From NCBI RefSeq assembly GCF_007991655.1, contig NZ_BJYT01000022.1:1-64000 (forward strand): a DNA stretch of 64,000 nt. Direction: 5' to 3'. Made by a program: the position numbers and the translations under genes. The notes beneath the pieces were generated by a model. That model saw only the letters and a program-made list of their open reading frames with translations, had not been told where the DNA came from and did not search any database. The first letter of the stretch is position 1. Every line of letters starts with the position of its first letter. Below, in pieces: positions 1 to 8,587 of the stretch. The stretch comes from Segetibacter aerophilus (GTDB lineage: Bacteria > Bacteroidota > Bacteroidia > Chitinophagales > Chitinophagaceae).

Positions 1-89
1 AAGAAGAATTAAAGAACAAATGATGGCATACCGACTCATGTTCAATTGAAATTCTTCTCCAAAAGCACATACAAATTCTTAATAACAAT

Positions 90-138
90 AAGGAGGATAA
101 GACCTCCGGACAAATTGCCCGTACATCTTATCCTCCTT
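90..138. terminator. Bidirectional intrinsic terminator-like hairpin
   Basis: A perfect 13-bp stem pairs 90-102 with 126-138 around a 23-nt loop, with T-rich sequence on both sides. It lies just beyond the stop codon of the leftward lipoprotein gene. The first 12 bases of the window could be the last codons and stop of a rightward gene, so the hairpin may serve two converging genes. Function is inferred from structure only. Confidence 0.65.
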
Positions 139-159
139 TATTTCTAAAAAAAATCGTTC

Positions 160-741
160 CTATTGAGGATTCTTCTCAGCCTTTTTATCTAAAATTTTAC
201 CTACGATAAATCCTCCGCCGGCGCCAGCAAGACCACCGATAACAGCACCTTTTACTTTGTTCTTACCAATGATTGCACCTGCGACTGCGCCTGTGCCTGC
301 ACCAATTACTGCGCCTTTAGCTGAATTACTCCAGCCTTTCTTTTTGGCAACCGTTGGTGTGGTCGTGGTTGTTCCGGTACTGCTTTCAGTTCCGGTTCCA
401 GATGTGCTGGCACTTGTACCTGTAGAACCTGTACTTGCCCTGGTCTTCGTTGTAGTAGCTCTCCTTGGTGCAGAAGCAGTCGATGTCTTGGTAGTAGTCG
501 TTACGGTTTTAGTTACTGTAGCGTTGGGGTCAACTTTTACATAACGGCTGCCATCGCCACTTACAATCGTGTCGCTCACTCCGTTCATAGTAAAGTCTTC
601 ACTCTTATCAGTGGAGGTGTTGTGATCCATACTCATGGTGTCAGTAGACATAAGGCTGGCTGCATCTGTTGCAGGATTTGGCTTACTTGTGCACGCTGTG
701 AAAATGGCCGCGATTGCAAAGGCTGTTATTGTTTTTCTCAT
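160..741 (-). CDS. Glycine-zipper lipoprotein
   Basis: 193-aa envelope lipoprotein. The N-terminus is a type II signal peptide with lipobox FTAC, so Cys17 is the predicted acylated residue. The middle (about 75-130) is a low-complexity Thr/Ser/Ala linker with many TTT and TGT runs, likely disordered. Residues about 143-183 form a glycine-zipper pair with GAVIGAGTGAVAG followed by GAVIGGLAGAGGG, as in YMGG/Slp-type glycine-zipper domains that insert into or oligomerise at membranes. The last residues are Lys-rich. No specific function can be assigned. It is monocistronic, transcribed leftward, and followed by the hairpin at 90-138. Confidence 0.8.
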   Translation of the reverse strand: MRKTITAFAIAAIFTACTSKPNPATDAASLMSTDTMSMDHNTSTDKSEDFTMNGVSDTIVSGDGSRYVKVDPNATVTKTVTTTTKTSTASAPRRATTTKTRASTGSTGTSASTSGTGTESSTGTTTTTPTVAKKKGWSNSAKGAVIGAGTGAVAGAIIGKNKVKGAVIGGLAGAGGGFIVGKILDKKAEKNPQ

Positions 742-1182
742 AATATCCGTGTGTTGTGTTTTTGGTAATCGATACTTTCCTGCTATTCTAAAGCATGAGC
801 TTTAAAGGATTTTTAAATAGTATTACCTATTTGATTAAATATTCCTGGTGACAAAAAATGCGCTCTAAAAACTTCAAAGTGTTGTGACGAAGTTTGATCT
901 CATCGCCGTGAAATGTAGTATATCGGCGATCTAATGAGCAAGGAAGATGGAGTAAAAATCAGGCGTATCAGTAGACCTGTAATTCTGTTTTGCAAGTTGA
1001 TGTACAGGTCGTGTTGATACTAAGTTTCTCCGGCAGCTTCATAAAAAATTTTCATTTTTACTACTTATAACCGGCCATCAGATAATATGAAGTGACAGCA
1101 GATGCAAGAAGATGAATGGATCTTTATTTTCCTCTATCATACTAAACGCTGAAAGGGGAGAATGTATTGTGTGAGTTGGAAG
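742..1182. other. Intergenic region with a long compound hairpin at 965-1020
   Basis: No convincing gene is seen. The stretch holds the upstream region of the glycine-zipper gene. A two-part inverted repeat pairs GTATCA (965-970) with TGATAC (1015-1020) and GACCTGTA (974-981) with TACAGGTC (1003-1010) around a 21-nt loop. A shorter dyad pairs ATCGCCG (902-908) with CGGCGAT (924-930). Neither is followed by a T-run, so they do not look like terminators. Confidence 0.4.
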
Positions 1183-1259
1183 ATTTGAGTTTTGAGTTTT
1201 GGGATTTGAGTTTTGAGTTTTGAGTTTTGGGTTTTGAGTTTTGGGTTTTGGGTTTTGAA
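1183..1259 (+). repeat. Heptanucleotide tandem repeat, 11 units
   Basis: Eleven in-phase 7-mers of the form WTTTGRR run without interruption: mainly TTTTGAG and TTTTGGG, plus two ATTTGAG and a final TTTTGAA. The array is intergenic, between the SnoaL-like gene terminator and the glycine-zipper promoter region. It is followed at 1287-1302 by a 16-nt string (TTTTGAATTTTTACTT) that recurs at 2834-2849. Confidence 0.85.
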
Positions 1260-1316
1260 TCGGCGGTCAACAGTTGCTGTTTTGGTTTTTGAATTTTTAC
1301 TTTTTATTTTTTAATT

Positions 1317-1349
1317 AAAAAGACCCTACAGCCCGTGCAGGATCTTTTT
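1317..1349 (-). terminator. Intrinsic terminator of the SnoaL-like gene
   Basis: Read on the minus strand, a 14-bp stem (two G-U pairs) closes a 5-nt loop and ends in a run of U. It starts 13 nt after the stop codon at 1363. On the plus strand the same positions would be C-A mismatches, so it is best used by the leftward transcript. Confidence 0.75.
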
Positions 1350-1362
1350 GCTAATAAAGACC

Positions 1363-1755
1363 CTAATGCACTGCCTCGGCTTTTGGAGTTGCACCTAGTT
1401 GCTCCATCAGGCTCATTTGGTCGGCAATCAACCAATGGTTTACGATCTTATTGTTTTCAACTTCGTAACCAATGGCAAAGGGAAATTCGACAGATTTGTA
1501 GGTGGCCGGAATGCCGGCAAGGTCACCTTGGTGAGTACCTTTAAAACGTGCTCTAACCACCACACGGTTGTCTTCGGCCGTTATCTCATCAGCAAGGACT
1601 TCGTACTTAGGAAATGCTGCTTCAAAAAATTCAACATGACCTATAAGACCTTGGTCAGTTGCAAACTGTTCCATTAAAGACCTTGATTTTGCCACGCCAC
1701 TTACAGCAGCAAAATACTCGATGATAAACTCTTTGTTCTTCTTAAACTGTTCCAT
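1363..1755 (-). CDS. SnoaL-like ester cyclase family protein
   Basis: 130 aa, the usual size of the NTF2-like/SnoaL superfamily (cone-shaped alpha+beta barrels that bind small molecules). The C-terminal half carries family hallmarks: FKGTHQGDLAGIPAT (about 68-82), then EFPFAIGYEVENNKIVNHW and ADQMSLMEQLG, as in SnoaL-like polyketide/ester cyclases. The substrate cannot be predicted, and many such proteins are annotated only by fold. It lies 66 nt downstream of the AraC regulator on the same strand, so the two may be co-transcribed or functionally linked. An intrinsic terminator follows at 1317-1349. Confidence 0.8.
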   Translation of the reverse strand: MEQFKKNKEFIIEYFAAVSGVAKSRSLMEQFATDQGLIGHVEFFEAAFPKYEVLADEITAEDNRVVVRARFKGTHQGDLAGIPATYKSVEFPFAIGYEVENNKIVNHWLIADQMSLMEQLGATPKAEAVH

Positions 1756-1821
1756 AGTTGTATTTTTTGTTAAAGGTATTCAGCGAGGGAGGGGACGTGT
1801 TATCGTATTTGTTGCAATTAC

Positions 1822-2697
1822 TTACTTGTTTGTTGCATCGAATTTAGCAGTGGCGAATACTGACGGACGAATACCGAACTTCTCGTTAAATACTTTGGTG
1901 AAATGACTCGGGGTTTTAAAACCGGTCTTATACGCTACCTCACTAACCGACAGGTCGCTTGTCTCCAACAACTCTTTTGCTTTTTGCAACCTGATGGCTT
2001 TGATATAGGAAGCAGGCGGCTGGCTAATAATAGGTTTCAACCTGCGGAACAACTGTGCCCGGCTCATTGCCATTTCATTGCTTAATGCCGTTGCGTCAAA
2101 ATCTTCCTGGTGCAAATGCTGCAAGATGCACTCGTTGATCCTGGTAAGAAAAGCAGCTTTCCTTGGCTCAAGACTTTGAACGTTTTCGAGGTGATTATTT
2201 GTCCTGCTAAAATATCGTTGCAGGCGTTTACGCACTTCCTCAAAAAACACGGGCACAGGTTGACCGTCTACTTTCATTGGTGGGTCTTGAACAGCTTCTT
2301 CCTTCGCGGAGGTGAGAGGGATCTGTAAGGTGAAAACTGTTTCATTAGGCGAAGGCACACTTACATCTACAGCCGGCATCAGGCCATTGGTAATTGCCTT
2401 TATTTTCGAAAGGCAGACGCCGGTGTTGCGGACATTGATGTGGAAACTAGCCTGACCATCTGTATGAATGATTTCGGTAACCACAGTTACTTTACTTGAG
2501 GCCGGCAAATAAGAAATGATCCTACACAGCAGTTGCGATAAACAATATATAATCTTACATGGCTCATGAGGACACCTGGCAGATGAACACCTCTTTTCAA
2601 ATACGATACACACTTGCCGGCTTCTTGCAAAAGATTGCAGTGACAAGCAAATATGCTTCACCAACGAAACGATATCAGGGTTTACGGAACGCGGCAT
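1822..2697 (-). CDS. AraC family regulator with Cys-rich, GHKL-like N-terminus
   Basis: 291 aa. The C-terminal ~100 residues (about 188-285) form an AraC/XylS DNA-binding domain with two helix-turn-helices. DATALSNEMAMSRAQLFRRL is the first, and the second carries the classic VSEVAYKTGFKTPSHFTKVF. The N-terminal ~150 residues resemble a degenerate GHKL ATPase fold (YCLSQLLCRIISYLP in the N-box place, VRNTG near a G1-like turn, VFTLQIPL as final strand), but N-box Asn and glycine-rich G2 loop are missing, so catalysis is unlikely. Cys37, Cys42, Cys47 and Cys52 are spaced exactly five apart, which could bind a metal or sense redox state (inference). The downstream SnoaL-like gene is a likely partner or target. 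Confidence 0.75.
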   Translation of the reverse strand: MPRSVNPDIVSLVKHICLSLQSFARSRQVCIVFEKRCSSARCPHEPCKIIYCLSQLLCRIISYLPASSKVTVVTEIIHTDGQASFHINVRNTGVCLSKIKAITNGLMPAVDVSVPSPNETVFTLQIPLTSAKEEAVQDPPMKVDGQPVPVFFEEVRKRLQRYFSRTNNHLENVQSLEPRKAAFLTRINECILQHLHQEDFDATALSNEMAMSRAQLFRRLKPIISQPPASYIKAIRLQKAKELLETSDLSVSEVAYKTGFKTPSHFTKVFNEKFGIRPSVFATAKFDATNK

Positions 2698-2746
2698 ATG
2701 TGTTTCTTAAATATACAAAATGAGGGGGAAGGGTGGAAGGGGTAGA

Positions 2747-2796
2747 GTTTAAGGTTTTTGGGTTGACGGTTGGCAGTTGAGAGATGACAGTTGACG
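2747..2796 (+). repeat. Second, degenerate heptanucleotide array
   Basis: Seven 7-mers with one extra base after the second: GTTTAAG, GTTTTTG, then GTTGACG, GTTGGCA, GTTGAGA, GATGACA, GTTGACG. It is followed at 2834-2849 by the same 16-nt string that follows the first array (1287-1302), in the same orientation. The two arrays thus flank the AraC-SnoaL gene pair. It sits about 95 nt upstream of the GH43-like gene. Confidence 0.65.
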
Positions 2797-2891
2797 GCCC
2801 GGAGGGTTGTCTATTTTAATTTTTACTTTTGAATTTTGAATTTTTACTTCCAGTACTTTGCAACAGACAAACATATTAACGACCGCCTCTA

Positions 2892-3902
2892 ATGAAAACA
2901 CTCTTTTTTTCAATCCTTGCTTTAAACCTTTTTCTGTACAAAACTGCTGTTGATGCACAAGCCGTTCAAGCTCCTGTAATTACGGGGGAGAAGGTGAAGG
3001 ATACGGATGGGAATTTTATTAATGCACATGGAGCGGGAGTGCTGTATCACAACAAGACCTATTATTTATTCGGCGAGATTAAGAAAGGAAAAACATGGCT
3101 CGTACCTGGTCAGTCGTGGGAGGATTATAGAGTTCCGGCAGGTGGTATTTCTTGTTATTCGTCTAAAGATTTCAAGCAATGGAAATATGAGGGTGTTGCC
3201 CTTGCAGCGGTAAAAGGCCAGCCATCTCATGACCTTGATACAAGCAAAGTAATCGAGCGGCCAAAAGTGATCTACAACAGTGCTACAAAAAAGTTTGTGA
3301 TGTGGATGCACATCGATGCGAATGATTACTCATATTCTCAGGCAGGCGTAGCAGTAAGCAACAATCCCGCGGGGCCTTATACTTACTTAAAAAGTGTACG
3401 ACCAAATGGGCAAATGTCGAGAGACATGACGGTGTTTAAAAATGACGATGGCAAAGCCTATTTGATTTATTCATCAGAGGATAATAATACCATGCATGTT
3501 TGTTTGCTAAGTGAAGATTATTTAGCGCCGACTACCAAATATGAACGCATCTTAGTCGGCAGAAGACGCGAAGCTCCTGGAATGTTTAAAAACGAGGGCA
3601 AGTATTATTTGATTACTTCTGGCTGCACCGGGTGGTCACCTAATGCTGCTACCTATGCCGTTGCTAATTCCCCGCTAGGCCCGTGGAAAGAGCAAGGCAA
3701 CCCCTGTGTTGGGCCTGATGCAAATACTACTTTTCAATCTCAGAGTACTTTTGTATTACCATTGGAAGGCAAAAAGAATGCATTCCTTTTTATGGCTGAT
3801 CGCTGGAACAAACAGAACCTGGAAGACTCACGATATAGCTGGTTACCAATGCAGGTAGTGAACGGTAAAGTGTTTATCCCCTGGAAGAACAATAAGAGCT
3901 AG
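2892..3902 (+). CDS. Glycoside hydrolase family 43-like secreted enzyme
   Basis: 336 aa with an N-terminal signal peptide (MKTLFFSILALNLFLY, cleavage near VDAQA). The rest is a five-bladed beta-propeller of the GH43 type. INAHGAGVLYHNKTYYLFGE (about 38-57), ERPKVIYNSATKKFVMWMHID, MSRDMTVFKNDDGKAYLIYS and REAPGMFKNEGKYYLITSG match the blade motifs of the GH43 group that includes exo-beta-1,3-galactanases, so a galactan- or arabinogalactan-acting exo-glycosidase is possible. Substrate is inferred, not shown. Acidic residues in MSRDMT and REAPG are plausible catalytic positions. No SusC/D pair is adjacent. The gene converges on the PAS kinase gene. Confidence 0.75.
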   Translation: MKTLFFSILALNLFLYKTAVDAQAVQAPVITGEKVKDTDGNFINAHGAGVLYHNKTYYLFGEIKKGKTWLVPGQSWEDYRVPAGGISCYSSKDFKQWKYEGVALAAVKGQPSHDLDTSKVIERPKVIYNSATKKFVMWMHIDANDYSYSQAGVAVSNNPAGPYTYLKSVRPNGQMSRDMTVFKNDDGKAYLIYSSEDNNTMHVCLLSEDYLAPTTKYERILVGRRREAPGMFKNEGKYYLITSGCTGWSPNAATYAVANSPLGPWKEQGNPCVGPDANTTFQSQSTFVLPLEGKKNAFLFMADRWNKQNLEDSRYSWLPMQVVNGKVFIPWKNNKS

Positions 3903-3959
3903 TTCGTTTGTAGCGCTTTAGACGTTTTTTGATTTGTTTTCTAAAAAGCGATAAAGCTT

Positions 3960-6900
3960 CTATAAGTCAAAGGATGCTTGTGTAGGATTGGAACGTGCGC
4001 CGATTTCATCGATACCACCTTCTTTAAAACCAACAGCCTGGTTTTTAAAAGTGATAATAAATGTGGTTCCTCCTTCAAGTTCACTTTCAACCTCAATGCT
4101 ACCACCTAAGGCTACAATTTGTGATTTGATAATGAACAAGCCGAGGCCGTGCCCTTCGAGACTATCGTGAAAACGCTGGTACAATCCGAACACTTTTTCT
4201 TTGTGGCGGCCGAGGTCGATACCTGAACCATTGTCCTGAAATTTGAAAATTACATTTCCCCTCTCGTCCGCTTCTGACGAAACTTTAATCAGCAGGTTTC
4301 GTTTTGGTGACTGATATTTTATTGAATTGGATACAAGGTTTACGAGAATACTTTGCAGGTATGTGCGATTAAATTCGATTGCCCTGATCTTAAAATCAGT
4401 CACGATGTCCGCACAAACATCATTCAATGTATTGATGAAAATTCTTTTGACGTCGTTGATAGACTCCTCCAAATCAATCGTCGAAATTTCTATGTTTACA
4501 TTATTCTTAATCACCAGGATCTTCGACAAGTCGTCAATTGTCTGTTGCAATTGCTTTGTAGAAGTGTCGAGCATATCAATCATCTGCTTGTTGTAACTAT
4601 CCAGCGTGGTGTAGTCAATAATATTCAACAAGCCGGTGATATTCGACAAAGGAGCCCTGAGATTGTGGGACGTAATAAAAGAAAATTGTTTAAGATCAGC
4701 GTTACTTCTAAGCAGCTCTTTTATCATCAACTCCCTTTCGGCTTCTATCTTTTTCCTGTTTGTGATATCTCTCGAATTAATCACTATACCATTGATCGCA
4801 GGATTATCGACCTGGTTGGTAGCTTTTGTTTCGAACCATCTCCACTCTCCATTTCTATGCCTGTACCTGAACGCGGCGAGCTTCACCTCTCCGCCTTTGA
4901 TCACTTTTTCAAGCTCACCCCGCGCCATTTCTACATCCTCCGGATGTATCAGGTGCAGTGCGTTTTTGTTATAGAGGAACCCAGGGTTATAGCCTAATAC
5001 AGTTTCGATGTTGGGGCTCGTGTAAATATAATTTCCCTCGGTGTCGAGGATGCCTATCATGTCCGCACTTTTCTGCACGAGAGCTGTAAATCGTTGTTCA
5101 GCAACTGCCTTCAGTTTTTCTGCTTCCACCTGCAACGATGTATCGCGCGCAACGGCAAATGTTAGCCCTTCGTCTACATCTTTCCGGGCGGACCAGTTCA
5201 ACGTAACCCGCTTACCATTTTTATGTATATATACATTTTGAAAGCTCGTAAGGTCTCTTCCCTCTTCGAGTTCTTTTCCTGCTTCTATAGTTATGTCGAC
5301 GTATTCAGGATCAACAAAATCTAGTATAGGTCTGCCTACTAACTCTTCGGGAGTATATCCCAGAACAGAAGTTGAAGCCTCGCTTACCTGCACAAACCTA
5401 CCGCTGTTATCAACAGAGCAAATGATATCAATAGAAGAATTCATGATCTTCTCCAGCTTCCTGGTTAGCTTCTGCAGATCATCTTTGTTTGACTGGAGTT
5501 TTTCATTCTGCTCTTCAATTAACAACTGGTTCTTTACACGCTCGGTGATGTTGCGGGAAAGACAGGAAACGCCCAACACCTTATTGGTATTAACGCGGTA
5601 GATAGGATTAAAATGTACCTCGGCAATTTTTGGCTCTCCTGTTTTAAAGTCTAAAATTATTTCGTCTACTTTAAATGATTCGCCCCCGAGCGCCCTCTGG
5701 TAGAAGCCTTTCCATTTCGCAGTCGTTTCAGGGTCATGTGAAGCGGCGGGAAGTTGTAATCCTACGTATGCCTGTCTGCCGGTAGCCCTTTCTATTGCCT
5801 GCTCGTAAGCATTATTAAAAGAAACCAGCTTTATTTTTTTGTCGATGGACCAGATAAGATCGCTGGTCGAATTAATTAAAGCTGCCTGGTTATTTTTTGT
5901 CTGGAGTATCTCAAATGCCTGCTTCTTCCTTTCCGTTACGTCACGAAAGTATACGGTCAATCCCTCAGTTGCAGGATAAGCCGATACATCCAACCACATA
6001 TTTGCTGGCGCATAAAACTCTTCGAAGTGAACAGGTAAATGCGTTTGTGTTGCTTTCAAGTACTGATGGTAAAATCGTCCGTCAATTTCGCCCTTATAAA
6101 CATCCCACAGGTTTTGCCCTATTACTTTTTCCCGTGGCATTTTTAATAGCGCCTCTGCAGCCTTGTTCCAATATTGAACGATCCAATTATTGTCTACTGC
6201 AAAAAAGCAATCGGTAATACTCTCGATAATATTATCAACATACTTTGCCTGCCGCTCCATTTTTCTCCTCGCAATTTCATGCTCGGTTATATCGGTTATG
6301 ATGGAAAGATGCAGGCCGGGTAAAATATTCGAAGTGGCATTGTACTGGCAAAAAATCGTCTCGCCATTTTTTTTCTTCAGTTCGATGATGCCTTTCTGAT
6401 TGCCCGTGTCTAAGAATTCATCCCATAAGTTTCTGTCATCGGGCTTGATATCAACCACCAGGTCTTTTACCGACAACGATAGTAGTTGCCATTCTGTATA
6501 TCCCAACATTAAACATGCAGCCTCGTTTACCTGAACATATTGCCCATCATTGTTAGCAAGTAATATGGCATCATGTGTACCCTTGAAAATTGCTTCTAGA
6601 CGTTGCTTTGCTTTTTTTTCTTGTTGCCCTGCAATTATTTTAGCAGTCACGTCGTTAATAGTAATCAGCTGGGCGGGAACATTTTTATAAATGATGTCGC
6701 TTTTCTTCGTTTCCACGTATAACACCTCGCCGCACTTTTTGTAGTGCACCATTTGATCAGCACGATGAGGGGGCTGTTGGAAACAGGAGTTGTTTTTTGT
6801 CAAGTCTTCCAGCGTCAGCTGCAGGATTTGGTCGAGGGTATATCCATACTTGTCCTGTGCGGCTTTGTTCGCCGCAATGAACTTTGCAGTATGATTAGCT

Positions 6901-7013
6901 GCAACCAGCATAGGCACGGGATTCTCTTCAAACAAGTTCTGATAGTCCGCCCTTAATTTTTCAAGTTCCTGTCTTAACAGCTCGTCCGGTGACGGGTCGA
7001 TGATAGCCTTCAT
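3960..7013 (-). CDS. Multi-PAS sensor histidine kinase
   Basis: 1017 aa, apparently cytosolic (no transmembrane segment seen). Six PAS/PAC modules can be traced, starting near residues 10, 137, 255, 370, 515 and 640. The last contains YRHRNGEWRWFETKATN, a typical PAC motif. The dimerisation/phospho-acceptor region reads TSHNLRAPLSN with His783, the HNLRAP variant common in Bacteroidetes PAS kinases. The ATPase domain has N-box LVNLVSNSIKYQSP, G1 DNGSGID and G2 GHGLGLFII. No response regulator gene lies nearby, so this is an orphan kinase. The number of PAS domains suggests integration of several cytosolic signals (inference). Transcribed leftward and monocistronic. Confidence 0.9.
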   Translation of the reverse strand: MKAIIDPSPDELLRQELEKLRADYQNLFEENPVPMLVAANHTAKFIAANKAAQDKYGYTLDQILQLTLEDLTKNNSCFQQPPHRADQMVHYKKCGEVLYVETKKSDIIYKNVPAQLITINDVTAKIIAGQQEKKAKQRLEAIFKGTHDAILLANNDGQYVQVNEAACLMLGYTEWQLLSLSVKDLVVDIKPDDRNLWDEFLDTGNQKGIIELKKKNGETIFCQYNATSNILPGLHLSIITDITEHEIARRKMERQAKYVDNIIESITDCFFAVDNNWIVQYWNKAAEALLKMPREKVIGQNLWDVYKGEIDGRFYHQYLKATQTHLPVHFEEFYAPANMWLDVSAYPATEGLTVYFRDVTERKKQAFEILQTKNNQAALINSTSDLIWSIDKKIKLVSFNNAYEQAIERATGRQAYVGLQLPAASHDPETTAKWKGFYQRALGGESFKVDEIILDFKTGEPKIAEVHFNPIYRVNTNKVLGVSCLSRNITERVKNQLLIEEQNEKLQSNKDDLQKLTRKLEKIMNSSIDIICSVDNSGRFVQVSEASTSVLGYTPEELVGRPILDFVDPEYVDITIEAGKELEEGRDLTSFQNVYIHKNGKRVTLNWSARKDVDEGLTFAVARDTSLQVEAEKLKAVAEQRFTALVQKSADMIGILDTEGNYIYTSPNIETVLGYNPGFLYNKNALHLIHPEDVEMARGELEKVIKGGEVKLAAFRYRHRNGEWRWFETKATNQVDNPAINGIVINSRDITNRKKIEAERELMIKELLRSNADLKQFSFITSHNLRAPLSNITGLLNIIDYTTLDSYNKQMIDMLDTSTKQLQQTIDDLSKILVIKNNVNIEISTIDLEESINDVKRIFINTLNDVCADIVTDFKIRAIEFNRTYLQSILVNLVSNSIKYQSPKRNLLIKVSSEADERGNVIFKFQDNGSGIDLGRHKEKVFGLYQRFHDSLEGHGLGLFIIKSQIVALGGSIEVESELEGGTTFIITFKNQAVGFKEGGIDEIGARSNPTQASFDL

Positions 7014-7140
7014 AGTTTCATTTCCCGTGTTTTAAAAAAGTCCCAGATGGACGTAACGTAATTATGATCGAATTATTGTAAATAAAAAATACCCTACTTG
7101 GTTTGTTTGATTTTTTGTTGCTAAACAGGTGAGCTTATCT

Positions 7141-7167
7141 CAACATCGTTGTGTCACTCGCTTGTAC
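7141..7167 (-). repeat. Dispersed intergenic repeat, copy A
   Basis: Minus-strand reading: GTACAAGCGAGTGACACAAC followed by GATGTTG. It begins 29 nt after the stop codon of the sialate O-acetylesterase gene, in that gene's sense orientation. It matches copies at 16765 and 47024 over more than 20 nt. Confidence 0.7.
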
Positions 7168-7195
7168 TTACGGAGCAATAATCTGCTTACGCCTT

Positions 7196-8587
7196 TTAGT
7201 TTACACTCCAGTTGTCTGTTCTAAAAGGTGTAACAGGCAAGCCATTTTTAGAAAACAAATTACCTACAGCTGCACTGCTAAAAGAAAAGCGAACGGCCGC
7301 AGGTTCACTTACTTTATCACTCCATACGATCAACTTGTTTCCACTTATTTTAGATTCAGCAGCATAAAAAACCTTGTCACTTCCTGCTATATACAATTGT
7401 GAGTTTGTAGTTCCCTTTACCATTAAACCATCGTCTGCATAGTCGAAACTAATAGTTGCTTTATTACCTTTCACCTCCATGCCTTTGTATGAAGGATTTG
7501 CATAGTTAATTCCTGTTTTACGATAAGTCTTTGCGAGCGCCCAGTTACTTAATCTCTCACCCACTTCCTTTTTCATAGGCGGATGAATGTCAGTTGTATC
7601 GGGTACAAGATCCGTGATGACAACCATACCGGTATTAGGTAAAGCCTGCACCCGTGCCTGTTGTTCCTGCACAATACTGCCTGATTTGCTTCCGTAGGTA
7701 AAGGGTCCGATCTGAACATAATAAAACGGAAACTCTTTGTCCCAGGCACGCCGCCATGACTTAATCATGGAAGTAAGTAAACGGCCATAAGAGTTAGGGG
7801 CAACGGTGTTGCCTTCGCCCTGGTACCATAAAGCACCCGCAATATTGTAGTTGGTAACAGGAGCAATCATGGCATTGTAAGTAACGCCGGGCCAGAAGGG
7901 CCAACCACGTTGTGGTACTTGCTTATGCGCAGACTCTCTTAGCGTGTCATCTGCATTAACGACCTCAGCCGGTGTCCATACTTCTGCAGGTGTGCCACCC
8001 CACGCAGCTTCAATTAACCCGATCGGAACATTCAACTCTTTGTTCAATCGCTTTGCAAAAAAGTAAGCAACCTCGCTAAAGCTTTTTAAAGTATTAGAAT
8101 CGCATACAGTCCATTGAGCTTTGCAATCATCCTGCGGATATTGGGCGGTAGCTTTTTGTTCTAGAAAAAAATGAATCTTGTTGTTAGGTGGGTTTTTAAA
8201 TTCCGGCCGTATGTCCCTGGATCCTGCGTAAAACGAATTGAACTCCATATTAGATTGTCCGGAGCATACCCATACTTCACCAATCATTACGTTGTTAAGC
8301 GTAATCGTCCTACCTCCTTTTATGGTAACAGTATAGGGTCCACCGGCTGCAGGTGTGGGAACCATTATTTTCCATTTTGCATCACGGCTTGCAACGACCG
8401 AGTCTGTTCTATTATTCCACGAGGTCGTTACTATTATTTTTTCTGAAGCATTGCTCCAACCCCAGAGCGCTACAGAAGATTGTTGTTGCAATACCATGTT
8501 ATCGGCTATAACCGAAGGCAAGCGTACTTCTGCAAAAGAGGCAAAAACTGTAGACAATAGTGACAGGCAAAGTAAAAATTTTCTCAT
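7196..8587 (-). CDS. Sialate O-acetylesterase (SGNH-type)
   Basis: 463 aa with signal peptide (MRKFLLCLSLLSTVFASFA). SGNH-hydrolase hallmarks: nucleophile block VCSGQSNMEF with Ser112, the LIEAAWGGTPAEVW block, WYQGEGN, and a C-terminal DIHPPMKKEVGERL carrying the Asp-x-x-His-type acid/base pair. This family removes O-acetyl groups from sialic acids or other acetylated glycans in the periplasm or outside the cell. At 463 aa it is on the short side for the family. It starts with an Ig-like beta-sandwich (about 25-100). No sialic acid catabolic genes are adjacent, so the actual substrate may be another acetylated polysaccharide. Confidence 0.85.
   Translation of the reverse strand: MRKFLLCLSLLSTVFASFAEVRLPSVIADNMVLQQQSSVALWGWSNASEKIIVTTSWNNRTDSVVASRDAKWKIMVPTPAAGGPYTVTIKGGRTITLNNVMIGEVWVCSGQSNMEFNSFYAGSRDIRPEFKNPPNNKIHFFLEQKATAQYPQDDCKAQWTVCDSNTLKSFSEVAYFFAKRLNKELNVPIGLIEAAWGGTPAEVWTPAEVVNADDTLRESAHKQVPQRGWPFWPGVTYNAMIAPVTNYNIAGALWYQGEGNTVAPNSYGRLLTSMIKSWRRAWDKEFPFYYVQIGPFTYGSKSGSIVQEQQARVQALPNTGMVVITDLVPDTTDIHPPMKKEVGERLSNWALAKTYRKTGINYANPSYKGMEVKGNKATISFDYADDGLMVKGTTNSQLYIAGSDKVFYAAESKISGNKLIVWSDKVSEPAAVRFSFSSAAVGNLFSKNGLPVTPFRTDNWSVN

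Noticed and set aside
1-12. End of a gene entering from the left
   Set aside because: AAG AAG AAT TAA could be a C-terminus, and the hairpin at 90-138 would fit, but four codons are not enough to call a gene.
257-544. Open frame on the plus strand rich in Val/Leu/Pro
   Set aside because: It is the antisense shadow of the Thr/Ala/Gly-rich lipoprotein gene at 160-741; the composition is a mirror of that gene and no family is seen.
1183-1259. CRISPR array or G-quadruplex
   Set aside because: The repeats are only 7 nt without spacers, and the four GGG runs are unevenly spaced among GAG units, so neither reading is strong.
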